NCBI GenBank assembly: GCA_903932865.1
Contig: CAIZHQ010000026.1
Coordinates: 124,001 to 188,000, forward strand
DNA length: 64,000 nucleotides
From: an uncultured Burkholderiales bacterium
GTDB lineage: Bacteria; Pseudomonadota; Gammaproteobacteria; Burkholderiales; Burkholderiaceae_C
Direction of reading: 5' to 3'
The notes under the pieces were generated by a model that worked only from the letters and a program-made list of their open reading frames with translations, was not told where the DNA came from and did no database searches. The stretch's first letter is position 1. Every line of letters begins with the position of its first letter. A program made the translations under genes and the position numbers. This document shows, piece after piece, positions 8,998-17,833 of this stretch.

Positions 8998-9788
8998 AAC
9001 TCTCGAAACGCCTTGTCTTGTCCACCGCCGTGGCCGCCAGCCTTTTGGCTTTGGCCGGTGCCAGCCATGCCCAAGCGGCGCTGGACAACATCCAAAAAGC
9101 CAAGCTGATCAAGATCGCCATCCCGACCGATTTCCCACCTTATGGCTTTGTCGGCATCGACCTCAAGCCCCAGGGCCTGGACATCGACATGGCCAATTAC
9201 ATCGCAGCCAAGATGGGCGTGAAGGTCGAGCTGGTGCCTGTGACCAGCGCCAACCGCATCGCTTACTTGCAGACTAAAAAGGCAGATCTGGTCATCTCCA
9301 CCTTGGGCAAAAACGCCGAGCGCGAGAAAGTCATCGACTTCACCTCGGCTTACTCGCCTTTCTTCCAAGGCATTTACGGCCCCAAAACCATCAACGTGAA
9401 ATCCATGGCCGATTTGGCGGGCAAGACCGTGGCGGCCACTCGCGGCGCGTTGGAAGATCAGGAATTGACCAAGGTGGCCCCAGGGGGCACAGACATCAAA
9501 CGCTTTGAAGACAACAATGCCACCGTCTCGGCCTTTGTCGCAGGCCAAACCCAATTGTTGGCCACAGGCGTGTCGGTGGCGGGCGTGATGATGCAAAAGA
9601 ACCCGCAGCTCAACACCGAATACAAGTTGCTGCTCAAAGACAGCCCCAACTTCATTGGCGTGGGCAAGGGCGAAGACGCGCTGCGCACCAAGGTCAACGC
9701 CATCATTGCCGACGGCAAGAAGTCAGGCGACATCGACAAGATGGCGCAAAAATGGCTGGGCCGTCCTGCTGGCCAGTTGCCTGAGTAA
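8994..9788 (+). CDS. Amino-acid ABC transporter substrate-binding protein
   Basis: This 264-residue periplasmic protein has a signal peptide (hydrophobic LVLSTAVAASLLALAG, cleavage near ASHAQA). The family-3 solute-binding start IKIAIPTDFPPYGF, GLDIDMANYIAAKM and the middle motif GKTVAATRGA place it in the polar amino acid (PAAT) group. AGGAG precedes the ATG, which overlaps the regulator gene. Two permeases and an ATPase follow, giving a complete importer. The exact amino acid cannot be read from sequence. Confidence 0.9.
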   Translation: MKLSKRLVLSTAVAASLLALAGASHAQAALDNIQKAKLIKIAIPTDFPPYGFVGIDLKPQGLDIDMANYIAAKMGVKVELVPVTSANRIAYLQTKKADLVISTLGKNAEREKVIDFTSAYSPFFQGIYGPKTINVKSMADLAGKTVAATRGALEDQELTKVAPGGTDIKRFEDNNATVSAFVAGQTQLLATGVSVAGVMMQKNPQLNTEYKLLLKDSPNFIGVGKGEDALRTKVNAIIADGKKSGDIDKMAQKWLGRPAGQLPE

Positions 9789-9808
9789 GCCCATGAAAGT
9801 TTGACACC

Positions 9809-10480
9809 ATGGCCATTGAGCTGGACTTTGCAGCGGTTTTGACCGAGTGGCCCTTGCTGGTCAAGGGTGTGGCGTGGACGCTCGGCCTCACGGCCGTGTC
9901 GGCGGTGCTGGGCGTGCTGCTGGGCATTGGCTGCGCCTGGGTACGCACGCAGGGGCCTGGCTGGAGCCGACCCGGTGTGGCCGCTTATGTGGAGCTGATC
10001 CGCAACACGCCTTTCATCGTCCAGCTCTTTTTCATCTTCTTTGGTTTGCCGGCCATGGGGGTGCGCTTGAGCCCCGAGTGGTCGTCGGTGATCGCCATGG
10101 TGATCAACCTCGGGGCCTATTCGGCCGAGATCGTGCGGGCCGGCATCCAGACCACGCCAGCGGGTCAAATCGAAGCGGCCATGAGCCTGGCGCTCTCGCG
10201 CATGCAGACTTTTGTGTGGGTGGTTTTGCCACCGGCCTTGCAGCGGGTGTGGCCTGCGCTGGTCAGCCAAATCATCATCGTGATGCTGGGTTCGGCGGTG
10301 TGCGGACAAATCTCGACCGAAGAGCTGAGCTTTGCCGCCAACCTGATCCAGAGCCGCAACTTCCGCGCCTTTGAGGCTTTCATTGTTGCCACCGCCATTT
10401 ACCTGCTGCTGTCGATCGCGACCCGCGCCACATTGAACTGGTTCGGCCAACGCTTCTTGTTCGGAGGCCGCCGTGGTTGA
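9809..10480 (+). CDS. Amino-acid ABC transporter permease (first)
   Basis: The 223-residue membrane protein has about five helices and the HEAT-type permease segment EAAMSLALSRMQTFVWVVLPPAL, which contains the EAA loop that docks to the ATPase. It opens with WPLLVKGVAWTLGLTAVS, typical of the His/Glu/Gln/Arg permease family. Its stop overlaps the GTG start of the next permease by 8 bases. It probably pairs with that protein as a heterodimer in the inner membrane. Confidence 0.88.
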   Translation: MAIELDFAAVLTEWPLLVKGVAWTLGLTAVSAVLGVLLGIGCAWVRTQGPGWSRPGVAAYVELIRNTPFIVQLFFIFFGLPAMGVRLSPEWSSVIAMVINLGAYSAEIVRAGIQTTPAGQIEAAMSLALSRMQTFVWVVLPPALQRVWPALVSQIIIVMLGSAVCGQISTEELSFAANLIQSRNFRAFEAFIVATAIYLLLSIATRATLNWFGQRFLFGGRRG

Positions 10481-11123
10481 GTTCTCTCTTTGGGACATTG
10501 TCAGCAATTTGTTGCTGGCTGCGCGTTGGACCATCGTTTTGTCACTGATCGCTTTTGTGGGCGGTGGCCTGGTGGGCCTGGCCCTGCTGGTGGCGCGCAC
10601 CACACCCAACCGCAGCCTGCAAAAAGCCGTAACCCTTTATGTGCAGGTCTTTCAGGGCACGCCTTTGCTGATGCAGTTGTTCTTGGCGTACTTCGGTATG
10701 GCCATGCTTGGCATTGAGACTTCCGCCTGGACGGCTGCGGCTGTGGCCCTGACCCTGTACAGCAGCGCATTCCTCACCGAAATTTGGCACGGCTGCGTCA
10801 AATCAATCGGCAAAGGCCAGTGGGAAGCCGCGCAAAGCCTGGCGCTGAACTTTGTCGAACAACTGCGCTACGTGATTTTCCCGCAAGCAGCTCGCATTGC
10901 GGTCGCGCCCACCGTGGGCTTTCTGGTCCAGGTCGTCAAAGGCACGGCGCTGGCTTCGGTCATCGGCTTTGTCGAGCTGACCAAGGCCGGCACCATGATC
11001 ACCAACGCCACGTTCAAACCGTTTGTGGTCTACAGCTGTGTGGCCGTTTTGTATTTTCTGATCTGCTACCCGATCAGCCTGTATGCACGCTCTCTCGAAG
11101 GCAAGTTCCATGTCCAACGCTGA
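10473..11123 (+). CDS. Amino-acid ABC transporter permease (second)
   Basis: This 216-residue permease is homologous to the preceding one. It has about five helices, the conserved VQVFQGTPLLMQLF (FRGTP-like) segment and the EAA loop (WEAAQSLALNFVEQLRYV). It starts with GTG inside the end of the first permease gene. It forms the other half of the transmembrane channel. Its own end overlaps the upstream part of the ATPase gene by 14 bases. Confidence 0.88.
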   Translation: MVEFSLWDIVSNLLLAARWTIVLSLIAFVGGGLVGLALLVARTTPNRSLQKAVTLYVQVFQGTPLLMQLFLAYFGMAMLGIETSAWTAAAVALTLYSSAFLTEIWHGCVKSIGKGQWEAAQSLALNFVEQLRYVIFPQAARIAVAPTVGFLVQVVKGTALASVIGFVELTKAGTMITNATFKPFVVYSCVAVLYFLICYPISLYARSLEGKFHVQR

Positions 11124-11865
11124 TTCTTCTGCCCCAGCCGCCGTCGCCATTTCAGGGCTGCGCAAGTCTTACGGCAACAACGAAGTCCTCAAAGGCATCG
11201 ACCTGCAGGTGAGACCGGGCGAAGTGATCGCCATCATCGGCAAAAGCGGCTCGGGCAAGAGCACGCTGCTGCGCTGCATCAATGGGCTGGAGACCTTCCA
11301 ACACGGGAGTCTGACGGTGCAAGGCCAAGCACTGGTCTATTCGGACCCCGCCGCCATGCGCAGCCTGCGCCAGCAAGTCGGCATGATCTTCCAGTCCTTC
11401 AACCTGTTCCCGCACCTCACGGTGGGCAAGAACATCCAGTTGGCACCGGGTTTGGTCAAGCAGTTGCCAGCCGCCGAAACCGAAGCCGCGGCACGCCGCC
11501 TGCTGGCACGTGTGGGCTTGGCCGAAAAATTTGACGCTTTCCCGGATGAGTTGTCTGGCGGTCAACAGCAGCGCGTGGCGATTGCCCGAGCCTTGGCCAT
11601 GTCGCCAGGCATTTTGCTGTGCGACGAAATCACCTCGGCTTTAGACCCCGAGTTGGTCGGCGAAGTGCTGGCGGTGGTCGAGTCTCTTGCACAAGATGGC
11701 ATGACCTTGTTGATGGTCACACACGAGATGAACTTTGCCCGCAAGGTCAGCGACCGCGTGATCTTCATGCACCAAGGTTTGGTGCATGAGCAAGGCACTC
11801 CTGCCGAACTGTTTGCCAGCCCGAAAACGCCTGAGTTGCGGCAGTTTTTGTCCTCACTGCACTGA
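11110..11865 (+). CDS. Amino-acid ABC transporter ATP-binding protein
   Basis: The 251-residue ATPase has Walker A GKSGSGKS, Q-loop MIFQSFNLFPHL, signature LSGGQQQR and Walker B ILLCDEITSALD, ending with the switch-histidine TLLMVTHEM. The ATG at 11110 is preferred over an in-frame ATG at 11083 because it leaves a normal N-terminus before ISGLRKSYG. It energises the importer encoded by the four preceding genes. No terminator is seen after it. Confidence 0.9.
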   Translation: MSNADSSAPAAVAISGLRKSYGNNEVLKGIDLQVRPGEVIAIIGKSGSGKSTLLRCINGLETFQHGSLTVQGQALVYSDPAAMRSLRQQVGMIFQSFNLFPHLTVGKNIQLAPGLVKQLPAAETEAAARRLLARVGLAEKFDAFPDELSGGQQQRVAIARALAMSPGILLCDEITSALDPELVGEVLAVVESLAQDGMTLLMVTHEMNFARKVSDRVIFMHQGLVHEQGTPAELFASPKTPELRQFLSSLH

Positions 11866-11999
11866 GCCCAGCAGGGCAATTCCAGCACAGGGCCGATTTG
11901 GACCCGAAGTGCGACATGAGACTGCTGTCATAGGGGTTTGCAGCCTTGGGTTCCATCGTGGTCTTTGCTAGGATGAAGTTTATTGTTGGAGACTTGATC

Positions 12000-12974
12000 A
12001 TGCATTTGAATTCCCATTTTTGGCGTCAGACTTTGTCCATCGCGGTGTTGGCCCTGTTGGCCAACAGCAGCGCCCTGGCCCAAGCCTGGCCGCAGCGCCC
12101 CATCAAAGTCATCATTCCTTTTCCACCCGGCGGGCCCACTGATCTGGTCATGCGCACAGCGACCGAAAAAATCCAGGCCAACCTCAAGCAACCGGTCGTG
12201 ATCGAAAACCAACCCGGCGCAGGTGGCAACATTGGCGCGGCCAGCGTGGCGCGTGCCGCGCCCGATGGCTACACCTTTTTGTTCGCGACCGACACGCTGC
12301 TCACCGTGAACCCGCATGTGTACAAAACCATGCCCTTCAAGCTCGACGACTTGAAGCCCATCAGCGTGTTGTCTTCGTTCAGCCAAACCCTGGTGTGCAA
12401 CCCTTCGCTGGGTGTCAAAACAGTGTCCGAGCTGATCGCCAAATCCAAAACCACGCCCTTGAGCTATGCCTCAGGCGGTGCCGGTGTGCCTGGGCATTTA
12501 TCGACCGAGCTGCTGCTGAGCATGACCGGCATGCAGATGACGCACATTCCCTACAAAGGCCCAGCCCCCGCCATGCAAGACGTGTTGGCGAACCAGGTGC
12601 CTTGTGGTTTGCTGGCCGGGCCCACGGTGCTGCCACATGTGCGCTCGGGTAAGTTGACGGCGCTGGCGGTGTCGGGCCAAGCCCGCTCACCCTCTTTGCC
12701 CGAAGTGCCCACCATCGAAGAAGCCGGGGTGAAAGGCTACGAGGCCGATTTCAGCCTGATCTTGATCGCCCCCAAACAGGTGCCCGATGACATCGTGGCC
12801 AAATTCCGCCAAGCAGTGGTCGACGCGCTGCGCAACCCAGAGGCCACCGAGCGGCTCAAGGCCTCCGACCAGATTGTGATTGGCAGCACGCCGGAGCAGG
12901 CGGTCGTCAAAGTGGCCAAAGACTTTGCCAAGTGGGGCGCGGTGGCACGCAAGATCGGCCTGAGTTTGGACTGA
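12000..12974 (+). CDS. Bug/TctC-family tripartite tricarboxylate binding protein
   Basis: This 324-residue periplasmic binding protein has a signal peptide (SIAVLALLANSSALAQA). The Bug signature follows: WPQRPIKVIIPFPPGGPTD, then NQPGAGGNIGA and APDGYT. GGAGA eight bases before the ATG at 12000 fixes the start. Bug proteins bind small carboxylates and deliver them to TctAB membrane proteins or act as sensors. No tctA or tctB gene is near, so this is an orphan. The ligand is unknown. Confidence 0.88.
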   Translation: MHLNSHFWRQTLSIAVLALLANSSALAQAWPQRPIKVIIPFPPGGPTDLVMRTATEKIQANLKQPVVIENQPGAGGNIGAASVARAAPDGYTFLFATDTLLTVNPHVYKTMPFKLDDLKPISVLSSFSQTLVCNPSLGVKTVSELIAKSKTTPLSYASGGAGVPGHLSTELLLSMTGMQMTHIPYKGPAPAMQDVLANQVPCGLLAGPTVLPHVRSGKLTALAVSGQARSPSLPEVPTIEEAGVKGYEADFSLILIAPKQVPDDIVAKFRQAVVDALRNPEATERLKASDQIVIGSTPEQAVVKVAKDFAKWGAVARKIGLSLD

Positions 12975-12997
12975 CACCAGAGCGGCCCCAAATGACA

Positions 12998-13023
12998 AGC
13001 CCGACCAGCGAACTGGTCGGGCT
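12998..13023. other. Perfect 11-bp hairpin with CGAA tetraloop
   Basis: AGCCCGACCAG pairs with CTGGTCGGGCT around CGAA. There is no T-run on the plus side, so it is either a weak terminator or a 3'-end stabiliser of the Bug mRNA. Confidence 0.55.
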
Positions 13024-13225
13024 GATGGGTCGTCACGAGAGGATCGCCCCAGGGTTTGCCCAAAAGAAGCTTCATCGTTCTGATGGGCGGGGCGCATGAA
13101 TGCACCCCAGTGAATGCTTCGATCGGTTTCCCGATGTCAGCGATGCCACTTTACGCCCGCCGGGCGATCGCAGTCAAGGCTTTGTGACATGTTTCGATGT
13201 GTGATCAGGCACACTTTCTCTGCTG

Positions 13226-13250
13226 CCGCAGCGCCTGCGGGTTTTGTCTT
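13226..13250 (+). terminator. Possible terminator upstream of the DUF3237 gene
   Basis: CCGCAG-CGC-CTGCGG is followed by GTTTTGTCTT. The stem is short (6 bp) and the T-run is interrupted, so support is moderate. Confidence 0.35.
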
Positions 13251-13304
13251 GGCTGGAAAGTATGAAGGTGACCTGATAATCAGCCCAAAATGCAAAGGCA
13301 GCCC

Positions 13305-13778
13305 ATGACCCAAACCCTCCCAGCCCCCCGACTCGAACACCTGTGCGACCTGGCCGTGACGATTGCCGTGCCAGTGGAAGTGGGCCAAACGCCCGCCGGT
13401 TTGCGTCGCATGATCCCCATCACCGGCGGCACCGTCACCGGCGCACGCGTGAACGGCAAAGTGTTGGCCGGTGGCGCCGACTTTCAATTGATTTTGAATG
13501 GCGGCACGCAAGCCCACCTGGACGCCCGTTATGTGATTGAGCTGGAAGATGGCAGCCGGGTGTTTGTGCAAAACACCGCCTTGCGTGTGGCCTCGCTGGA
13601 GAACTCGCAACGCATCATGAACGGCCAGCCAGTCAACCCGGACGAGGTTTACTTTCGTTGCCAGCCCAAGCTCGAAGCCACAGCGCCGCAATGGGCTTGG
13701 CTCAGCGAAAGCCAGTTCATCGGCTCTGGACGGCGAGCCCCCGATGGGGTGTTTTTGAGCTTTTACCGGGTGTGTTGA
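13305..13778 (+). CDS. DUF3237 domain protein
   Basis: This protein of about 157 residues matches the DUF3237 family along its length, with segments ITGGTVTGARVNGKVLAGGADF and DARYVIELEDGSRVFVQN. The family is a small beta-barrel with unknown function, often found beside catabolic genes. The ATG at 13305 is chosen because AAAGG lies 6 bases before it; an ATG at 13290 in the same frame has no ribosome site. It is convergent with the DadA-like gene, with only 19 bases between stops. Confidence 0.8.
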   Translation: MTQTLPAPRLEHLCDLAVTIAVPVEVGQTPAGLRRMIPITGGTVTGARVNGKVLAGGADFQLILNGGTQAHLDARYVIELEDGSRVFVQNTALRVASLENSQRIMNGQPVNPDEVYFRCQPKLEATAPQWAWLSESQFIGSGRRAPDGVFLSFYRVC

Positions 13779-13797
13779 CGCCCTGAGCCGGCCCTGA

Positions 13798-15036
13798 TCA
13801 CCCAAACCGCTCTGGTGAATAGGGCGTCGGGTCTACACAAGGCGGCTCGCCATTCACCATTTCAGCCAGCAGTCGGCCTGCCACCGGGCCCAAGGTGAAG
13901 CCCTGGTGCGCGTGGCCAAAGTTGAACCAAAGCCCTGGGTGGCGCGGCGCTGGGCCCATCACGGGCAGCATGTCGGCCGTGCATGGACGAGCGCCGAGCC
14001 AAGGCGGCTCGGGCAGGGGCTGGCCCAGGTCGATCCATTCACGCGCCAGCGCTTCGGCCTTGGCCAATTGCACTGGCGTGGACGGGGCATCGATGGGGGC
14101 AAACTCGGCTCCGGTGGTCAGGCGCAGGCCACGCTGCATGGGGGCGAGCACATAGCCACGCTCGGCGTCCACAATAGGTTGCCGCACTTGGGCGGGTGAT
14201 GTGTAGTGCTGGTGGTAACCGCGCTTGATGAACAGCGGATACCGGTACCCCAGCGTGCGGATCAAGCCATCAGACCAAGGGCCCAGCGCCAGCACGGCCT
14301 GCTGGGCGTGCACCAGACCTTCGGCGGTGTGCACCGACCAGCCTGCGCCTTGCGCCTGCAAACTGGCCGCGTCGCCCACCAGCACACGACCTCCACGCGC
14401 CTCAAACAGGTGGGCATAACGCTGCACCAAAGCGCCCGGGTCGCTCACTGCCCACGGGTCCAGCCAGTGCACGGCACCAGCCAACGGTATTTGCAAGGCA
14501 GGTTCGGCCAACGCCAGCTGGGCGGTATTTTCTGCCAGGAATCGCACACCAAAACGCGTGTGCAGATCTTCGGCCCGCTGGGCCGCCGCGTCGAAAATTT
14601 CGGCCGTGCGGAACACGAAGCGAAAACCTTCACGCGAGACCAAATCTTGCGCGCCCGCTGCATCGATCAGCGGTTCATGCGTCAGCGTGGCGTGGGCGAT
14701 CAGGCGGCTGTAGGCTTGTGTGGCTTGAGCATGACGCACGGGGTGCGAGTGGTGCAAGTAACGCAGCAGCGCTTTGCCCATTTGCCACAGCCCTTGGGCG
14801 TGCCAATGCACATCGGCACCGCGCCCCAGGGCCACGTCCAGCACAAAGCCCGGCTCACGCGGAAAGGCATAAGGCTCCACCGCTTCGCGCTGGATCAGGC
14901 CTGCGTTGCCCATGGACGTTTCCTGGCCCGGTCCACGCCGGTCCACCAGCGTCACTTCATGGCCGCGTTGCTGCAAATGCAAGGCGGTGCAGGTGCCCAC
15001 CATGCCTGCGCCCAAAACAAGAATCGATGTGGTCAT
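13798..15036 (-). CDS. D-amino-acid dehydrogenase-like FAD oxidoreductase
   Basis: The 412-residue protein begins with an FAD-binding Rossmann motif (ILVLGAGMVGTCTALHLQQRG, then VDRR) and ends with the DAO-family block FNFGHAHQGFTLGPVAGRL that covers the flavin. The length and the GMVG glycine set match DadA-type enzymes, which oxidise D-amino acids and pass electrons to the respiratory chain. The specific substrate is not determined. It is divergent from the DUF502 gene at 15121. Confidence 0.83.
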   Translation of the reverse strand: MTTSILVLGAGMVGTCTALHLQQRGHEVTLVDRRGPGQETSMGNAGLIQREAVEPYAFPREPGFVLDVALGRGADVHWHAQGLWQMGKALLRYLHHSHPVRHAQATQAYSRLIAHATLTHEPLIDAAGAQDLVSREGFRFVFRTAEIFDAAAQRAEDLHTRFGVRFLAENTAQLALAEPALQIPLAGAVHWLDPWAVSDPGALVQRYAHLFEARGGRVLVGDAASLQAQGAGWSVHTAEGLVHAQQAVLALGPWSDGLIRTLGYRYPLFIKRGYHQHYTSPAQVRQPIVDAERGYVLAPMQRGLRLTTGAEFAPIDAPSTPVQLAKAEALAREWIDLGQPLPEPPWLGARPCTADMLPVMGPAPRHPGLWFNFGHAHQGFTLGPVAGRLLAEMVNGEPPCVDPTPYSPERFG

Positions 15037-15120
15037 AAGTGGCGCATCATGCAGCAGCTTCCCGGAACTGGTCTATCCCTTGTCATTTCAGCTTTTTATC
15101 ATCCGTTCACAATTGCTCGC

Positions 15121-15717
15121 ATGAAACGCCTTTACGCCTATTTTTTCCGGGGTCTGATCAGCTTTTTGCCGGTGGGTCTCACGGTGTACGTGCTCTACCT
15201 GTTCGTTACCTGGGTCGAAGCCTCGGCCATGCGCGTCCTGAGACCAATCACCGGCGACTTTTACCTGCCGGGCCTGGGCATTGTGCTGGGCACTGGGTTC
15301 ATTTTGGTGCTGGGATTTGTGGTGTCGCAGCCCTTCATGGCACGGATGCTGAGCTGGGTAGAGCTGCCCTTCACCAATTTGCCCTTGGTCAAAAGCATCT
15401 ACTCTTCTCTGAAAAGTTTTGCCGATTATTTCTCGCCCAATGAGCGCGATGCGCAGCAAGTGGTGCTGCTGAAAAAGCCGGGCAGCGACTTGTCCATCAT
15501 TGGCTTGGTCACGCGCCAAAACCTGGTCGACTTGCCGCTGGATGCGCTCACTCAGCAAAACGTAGCGGTGTACCTGCCCATGGGTTACATGATTGGCGGC
15601 TACACCGTGTTTGTGCCCCGCGATTGGGTGCAGGTGCTGGACATGTCGGTGGAAGAGGCAATGCGCTCGTCTTTGACGGCATGGATGGGCAACCCCAAAA
15701 ATCCGCCCGCCCCATAA
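15121..15717 (+). CDS. DUF502 family membrane protein
   Basis: This 198-residue protein starts at MKRLYAYFFRGLISFLP and has two or three membrane helices (LPVGLTVYVLYLF and LGIVLGTGFILVLGFVV). The rest matches DUF502, including SIYSSLKSFADYF and GYTVFVPRDWVQVLDMSVEEAM. The frame is open further upstream, but that part overlaps the divergent gene and shows no membrane-protein character, so 15121 is the start. The function is unknown. Its stop is 17 bases from the convergent aminotransferase gene. Confidence 0.88.
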   Translation: MKRLYAYFFRGLISFLPVGLTVYVLYLFVTWVEASAMRVLRPITGDFYLPGLGIVLGTGFILVLGFVVSQPFMARMLSWVELPFTNLPLVKSIYSSLKSFADYFSPNERDAQQVVLLKKPGSDLSIIGLVTRQNLVDLPLDALTQQNVAVYLPMGYMIGGYTVFVPRDWVQVLDMSVEEAMRSSLTAWMGNPKNPPAP

Positions 15718-15734
15718 GCTACGGGCATGCAGGC

Positions 15735-16940
15735 TCAGGTCTGTGCTGCCAAGTGCGCCACTGCCGCGGCCACGCCATCGGTGCCAAACGGGATTTTTTG
15801 CACCGTCATGGCCGCTTCAATGCCGGCCAGCGCCCCGAGGATCATGGGCTCGTTCATGTCGCCCAAATGGCCGATGCGAAACACCCGTCCGGCCAAAGGC
15901 CCCAAGCCGCCCGCCATGGCGACCTGAAAGCGCTCACGCGCCACCGTGCGCAAGGCCTCAGGGTCGATGCCTGGGGTCACCTCAATGGCGGTGACCGAGG
16001 CCGAACGCGTCTCGGGCACGCGGGCATGAAACCGCAAAGCCCCCGGCACCGCCCAGCGCTCCACCGCTGCGTGCACCGCGCCCGCCAGGCGCTGGTGCCG
16101 CGCCCACACATTGGGCAAGCCCTCGGCTTCGAGCAAGGCGATGGCCATCTCCAGCCCGGCGATGTGGGACAGCGGCGGCGTGCCGCAAAACTTGGCCGAC
16201 TGGTTGGCGCTGTCACGGCGTTGCCAATCCCAGTAAAAGCGCGGCTCGGCATGACGGGCTGACCAGGCCATGGCTTTCGCGTTGACCGCCACAAAGCCCA
16301 GACCTGGCGGCATCATCAAGCCCTTTTGCGAACTGCCCAAGGCCACGTCCACGCCCAGTGCGTCCATGTCAAAAGGGCTGGCGGCCAGCGAAGCCACCAC
16401 ATCCACGACATACAGCGCCGGATGAGCCGCCGCATCGATGGCGCGGCGCACCGCCGCCAGGTCGCTGGTCACGCCGCTGGCCGTGTCGGTGTGCACCACC
16501 AGCACCGCGCTGATGCGGTGTGTTTTGTCTTCGCGCAGGGCTTGCTCGATCGCGGCCACATCAAAGGGGTGGCCCTCTTGATAAGGGGTGCGCTGCAAGG
16601 CAATGCCCAGGCCCTCGATCTGGATCGCCCACTGGTCCGAAAAATGACCCGAACCGGCCAGCAGCAAGGTGTGCTGCTCCGACGCCAGGTTGGCGGCCGC
16701 CGACTCCCACATGCCGTGGCCGTTGCTGGCAAACAAAAACACATCGGAGTCCGGGCTGTGCAGCAGCCGCTTCATACCGCTTTCACATTCGGCAATCATG
16801 GCCGCCACCCGGGGATCAGACAAATCGGTCATGGGCCGCTGCATGGCGTGCATGACCTCGTCGGGCACATGGGTCGGGCCGGGCGAGTGCACAAAACGGA
16901 TGCCGGGAATGCGGGGGATCGACGGAGAAAAGCGGTTCAT
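15735..16940 (-). CDS. Class V aminotransferase (alanine/serine-glyoxylate type)
   Basis: The 401-residue PLP enzyme has its Schiff-base lysine in GSSQKGLMMPPGLGF and a DVVASLAASPF segment preceding it. The N-terminal signature HSPGPTHVPDEVMHAM is characteristic of alanine-glyoxylate and serine-glyoxylate aminotransferases. It probably moves an amino group to glyoxylate; the amino donor cannot be decided from sequence. It is soluble, with no signal peptide, and divergent from the thioesterase gene. Confidence 0.85.
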   Translation of the reverse strand: MNRFSPSIPRIPGIRFVHSPGPTHVPDEVMHAMQRPMTDLSDPRVAAMIAECESGMKRLLHSPDSDVFLFASNGHGMWESAAANLASEQHTLLLAGSGHFSDQWAIQIEGLGIALQRTPYQEGHPFDVAAIEQALREDKTHRISAVLVVHTDTASGVTSDLAAVRRAIDAAAHPALYVVDVVASLAASPFDMDALGVDVALGSSQKGLMMPPGLGFVAVNAKAMAWSARHAEPRFYWDWQRRDSANQSAKFCGTPPLSHIAGLEMAIALLEAEGLPNVWARHQRLAGAVHAAVERWAVPGALRFHARVPETRSASVTAIEVTPGIDPEALRTVARERFQVAMAGGLGPLAGRVFRIGHLGDMNEPMILGALAGIEAAMTVQKIPFGTDGVAAAVAHLAAQT

Positions 16941-17127
16941 GCCGTGCCTGTTGGTCGGTGAATGGGGCCTTTCAGTTTATGTGGGCCAGGGAGCCCGGCC
17001 TGTGCCATTGGTGATAGCCAGGGCACACACGGCCAAGGCGCAACACGCTCCCACCCGCCACATCACGCAGGATAATCATCGCAACCCGCTGGCCATGCAG
17101 CGGCCCGCAACCAGCCTTGAGCCCGCC

Positions 17128-17553
17128 ATGACACCCTCCCACACCCCCGTGAGCCTCGACACCTTGCAACAAGCCTTGGGTGAATTGTTCGCCCCCTGGG
17201 TGCAGGCCTTGAACCTGCGGGTCGAGCGCATTAATACCGACAGCGTGACCCTGCGCCTGCCCCAAAGCGAACAGCTGTCACGGGTGGGCGGCATGCTGTG
17301 CGGCCAGGCCATGATGGCAGCGGCTGACACGGCCATGGTGCTGGCGCTGATCAGCCACTTTGGGCAGTTCCGGCCCTGCAGCACGGTGCAGCTGTCCAGC
17401 AGCTTCATGAAACCCCTGTCAGGCCAAGATGCGCTGCTCACCGCCCGGGTACTGCGCGCTGGCAAGGCCATGGCCTTTGGCGAGATCGACCTGTCCGGGG
17501 CCAACGACGGCAAGAGCGTTTTCCGTGCCAGCACCACCTATGCCCTGATGTGA
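17128..17553 (+). CDS. PaaI-family hotdog thioesterase
   Basis: This protein of about 141 residues has the hotdog core with RVGGMLCGQAMMAAADTAM, which aligns with the catalytic helix region of PaaI/YbgC-like acyl-CoA thioesterases, and the closing strand STVQLSSSFMKPLSG. It probably hydrolyses acyl-CoA esters in the cytosol. ATG codons at 17095 and 17128 are both possible; 17128 leaves the usual length. The small membrane peptide gene follows 67 bases later. Confidence 0.8.
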   Translation: MTPSHTPVSLDTLQQALGELFAPWVQALNLRVERINTDSVTLRLPQSEQLSRVGGMLCGQAMMAAADTAMVLALISHFGQFRPCSTVQLSSSFMKPLSGQDALLTARVLRAGKAMAFGEIDLSGANDGKSVFRASTTYALM

Positions 17554-17620
17554 ATCAGGTTGTCAGCGGCCAGCCAGCCTGGCTTGGCTACAATAAGCCC
17601 ATTATTTTTTGAGGTTCCAC

Positions 17621-17755
17621 ATGTCCGCTCATAACGACGCTCACACATCCGACGATCCCGTTGAAAACGTGGTCAAACACATTCCCGTGGTCATCCCTGC
17701 CGCTGGTGCCGTGCTGATTTTCTTGTTGGCCTTCATCGCCGTGTTCATGGCCTGA
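17621..17755 (+). CDS. 44-residue single-pass membrane peptide
   Basis: A short frame begins with ATG 7 bases after GAGG and encodes 44 residues. The first half is hydrophilic and acidic with histidines (MSAHNDAHTSDDPVENV), and the second half is one clean membrane helix (PAAGAVLIFLLAFIAVFMA). A TACAAT -10-like box lies at 17589-17594, and a terminator follows at 17810-17833, so it looks like an independent gene. I do not recognise the family. Its shape resembles small subunits of membrane complexes such as respiratory oxidases, but nothing nearby supports a partner. Confidence 0.7.
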   Translation: MSAHNDAHTSDDPVENVVKHIPVVIPAAGAVLIFLLAFIAVFMA

Positions 17756-17809
17756 GGTTTTCCACCTCCCGGTGCGCCGCCCTGGCCGCACCCACCCAAC
17801 CCGCAACAG

Positions 17810-17833
17810 CCCGCGCTTTGCGGGTTTTATTTT
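17810..17833 (+). terminator. Rho-independent terminator after the small membrane peptide gene
   Basis: CCCGC (17810-17814) pairs with GCGGG (17820-17824) around GCTTT and is followed by TTTTATTTT. It overlaps the last bases of the convergent modC gene. Confidence 0.75.

Larger units (their letters stand above)
12975..13304. other. Intergenic stretch with hairpins, no gene seen
   Basis: This 330-bp gap between the Bug gene and the DUF3237 gene holds a perfect hairpin (12998-13023) and a terminator-like hairpin (13226-13250). No convincing coding frame, promoter or RNA gene is seen in the rest. Confidence 0.5.

Noticed and set aside
14206..15120. N-terminal extension of the DUF502 frame
   Set aside because: The upstream part overlaps the DadA-like gene on the other strand and lacks membrane-protein character; the family start is at 15121.
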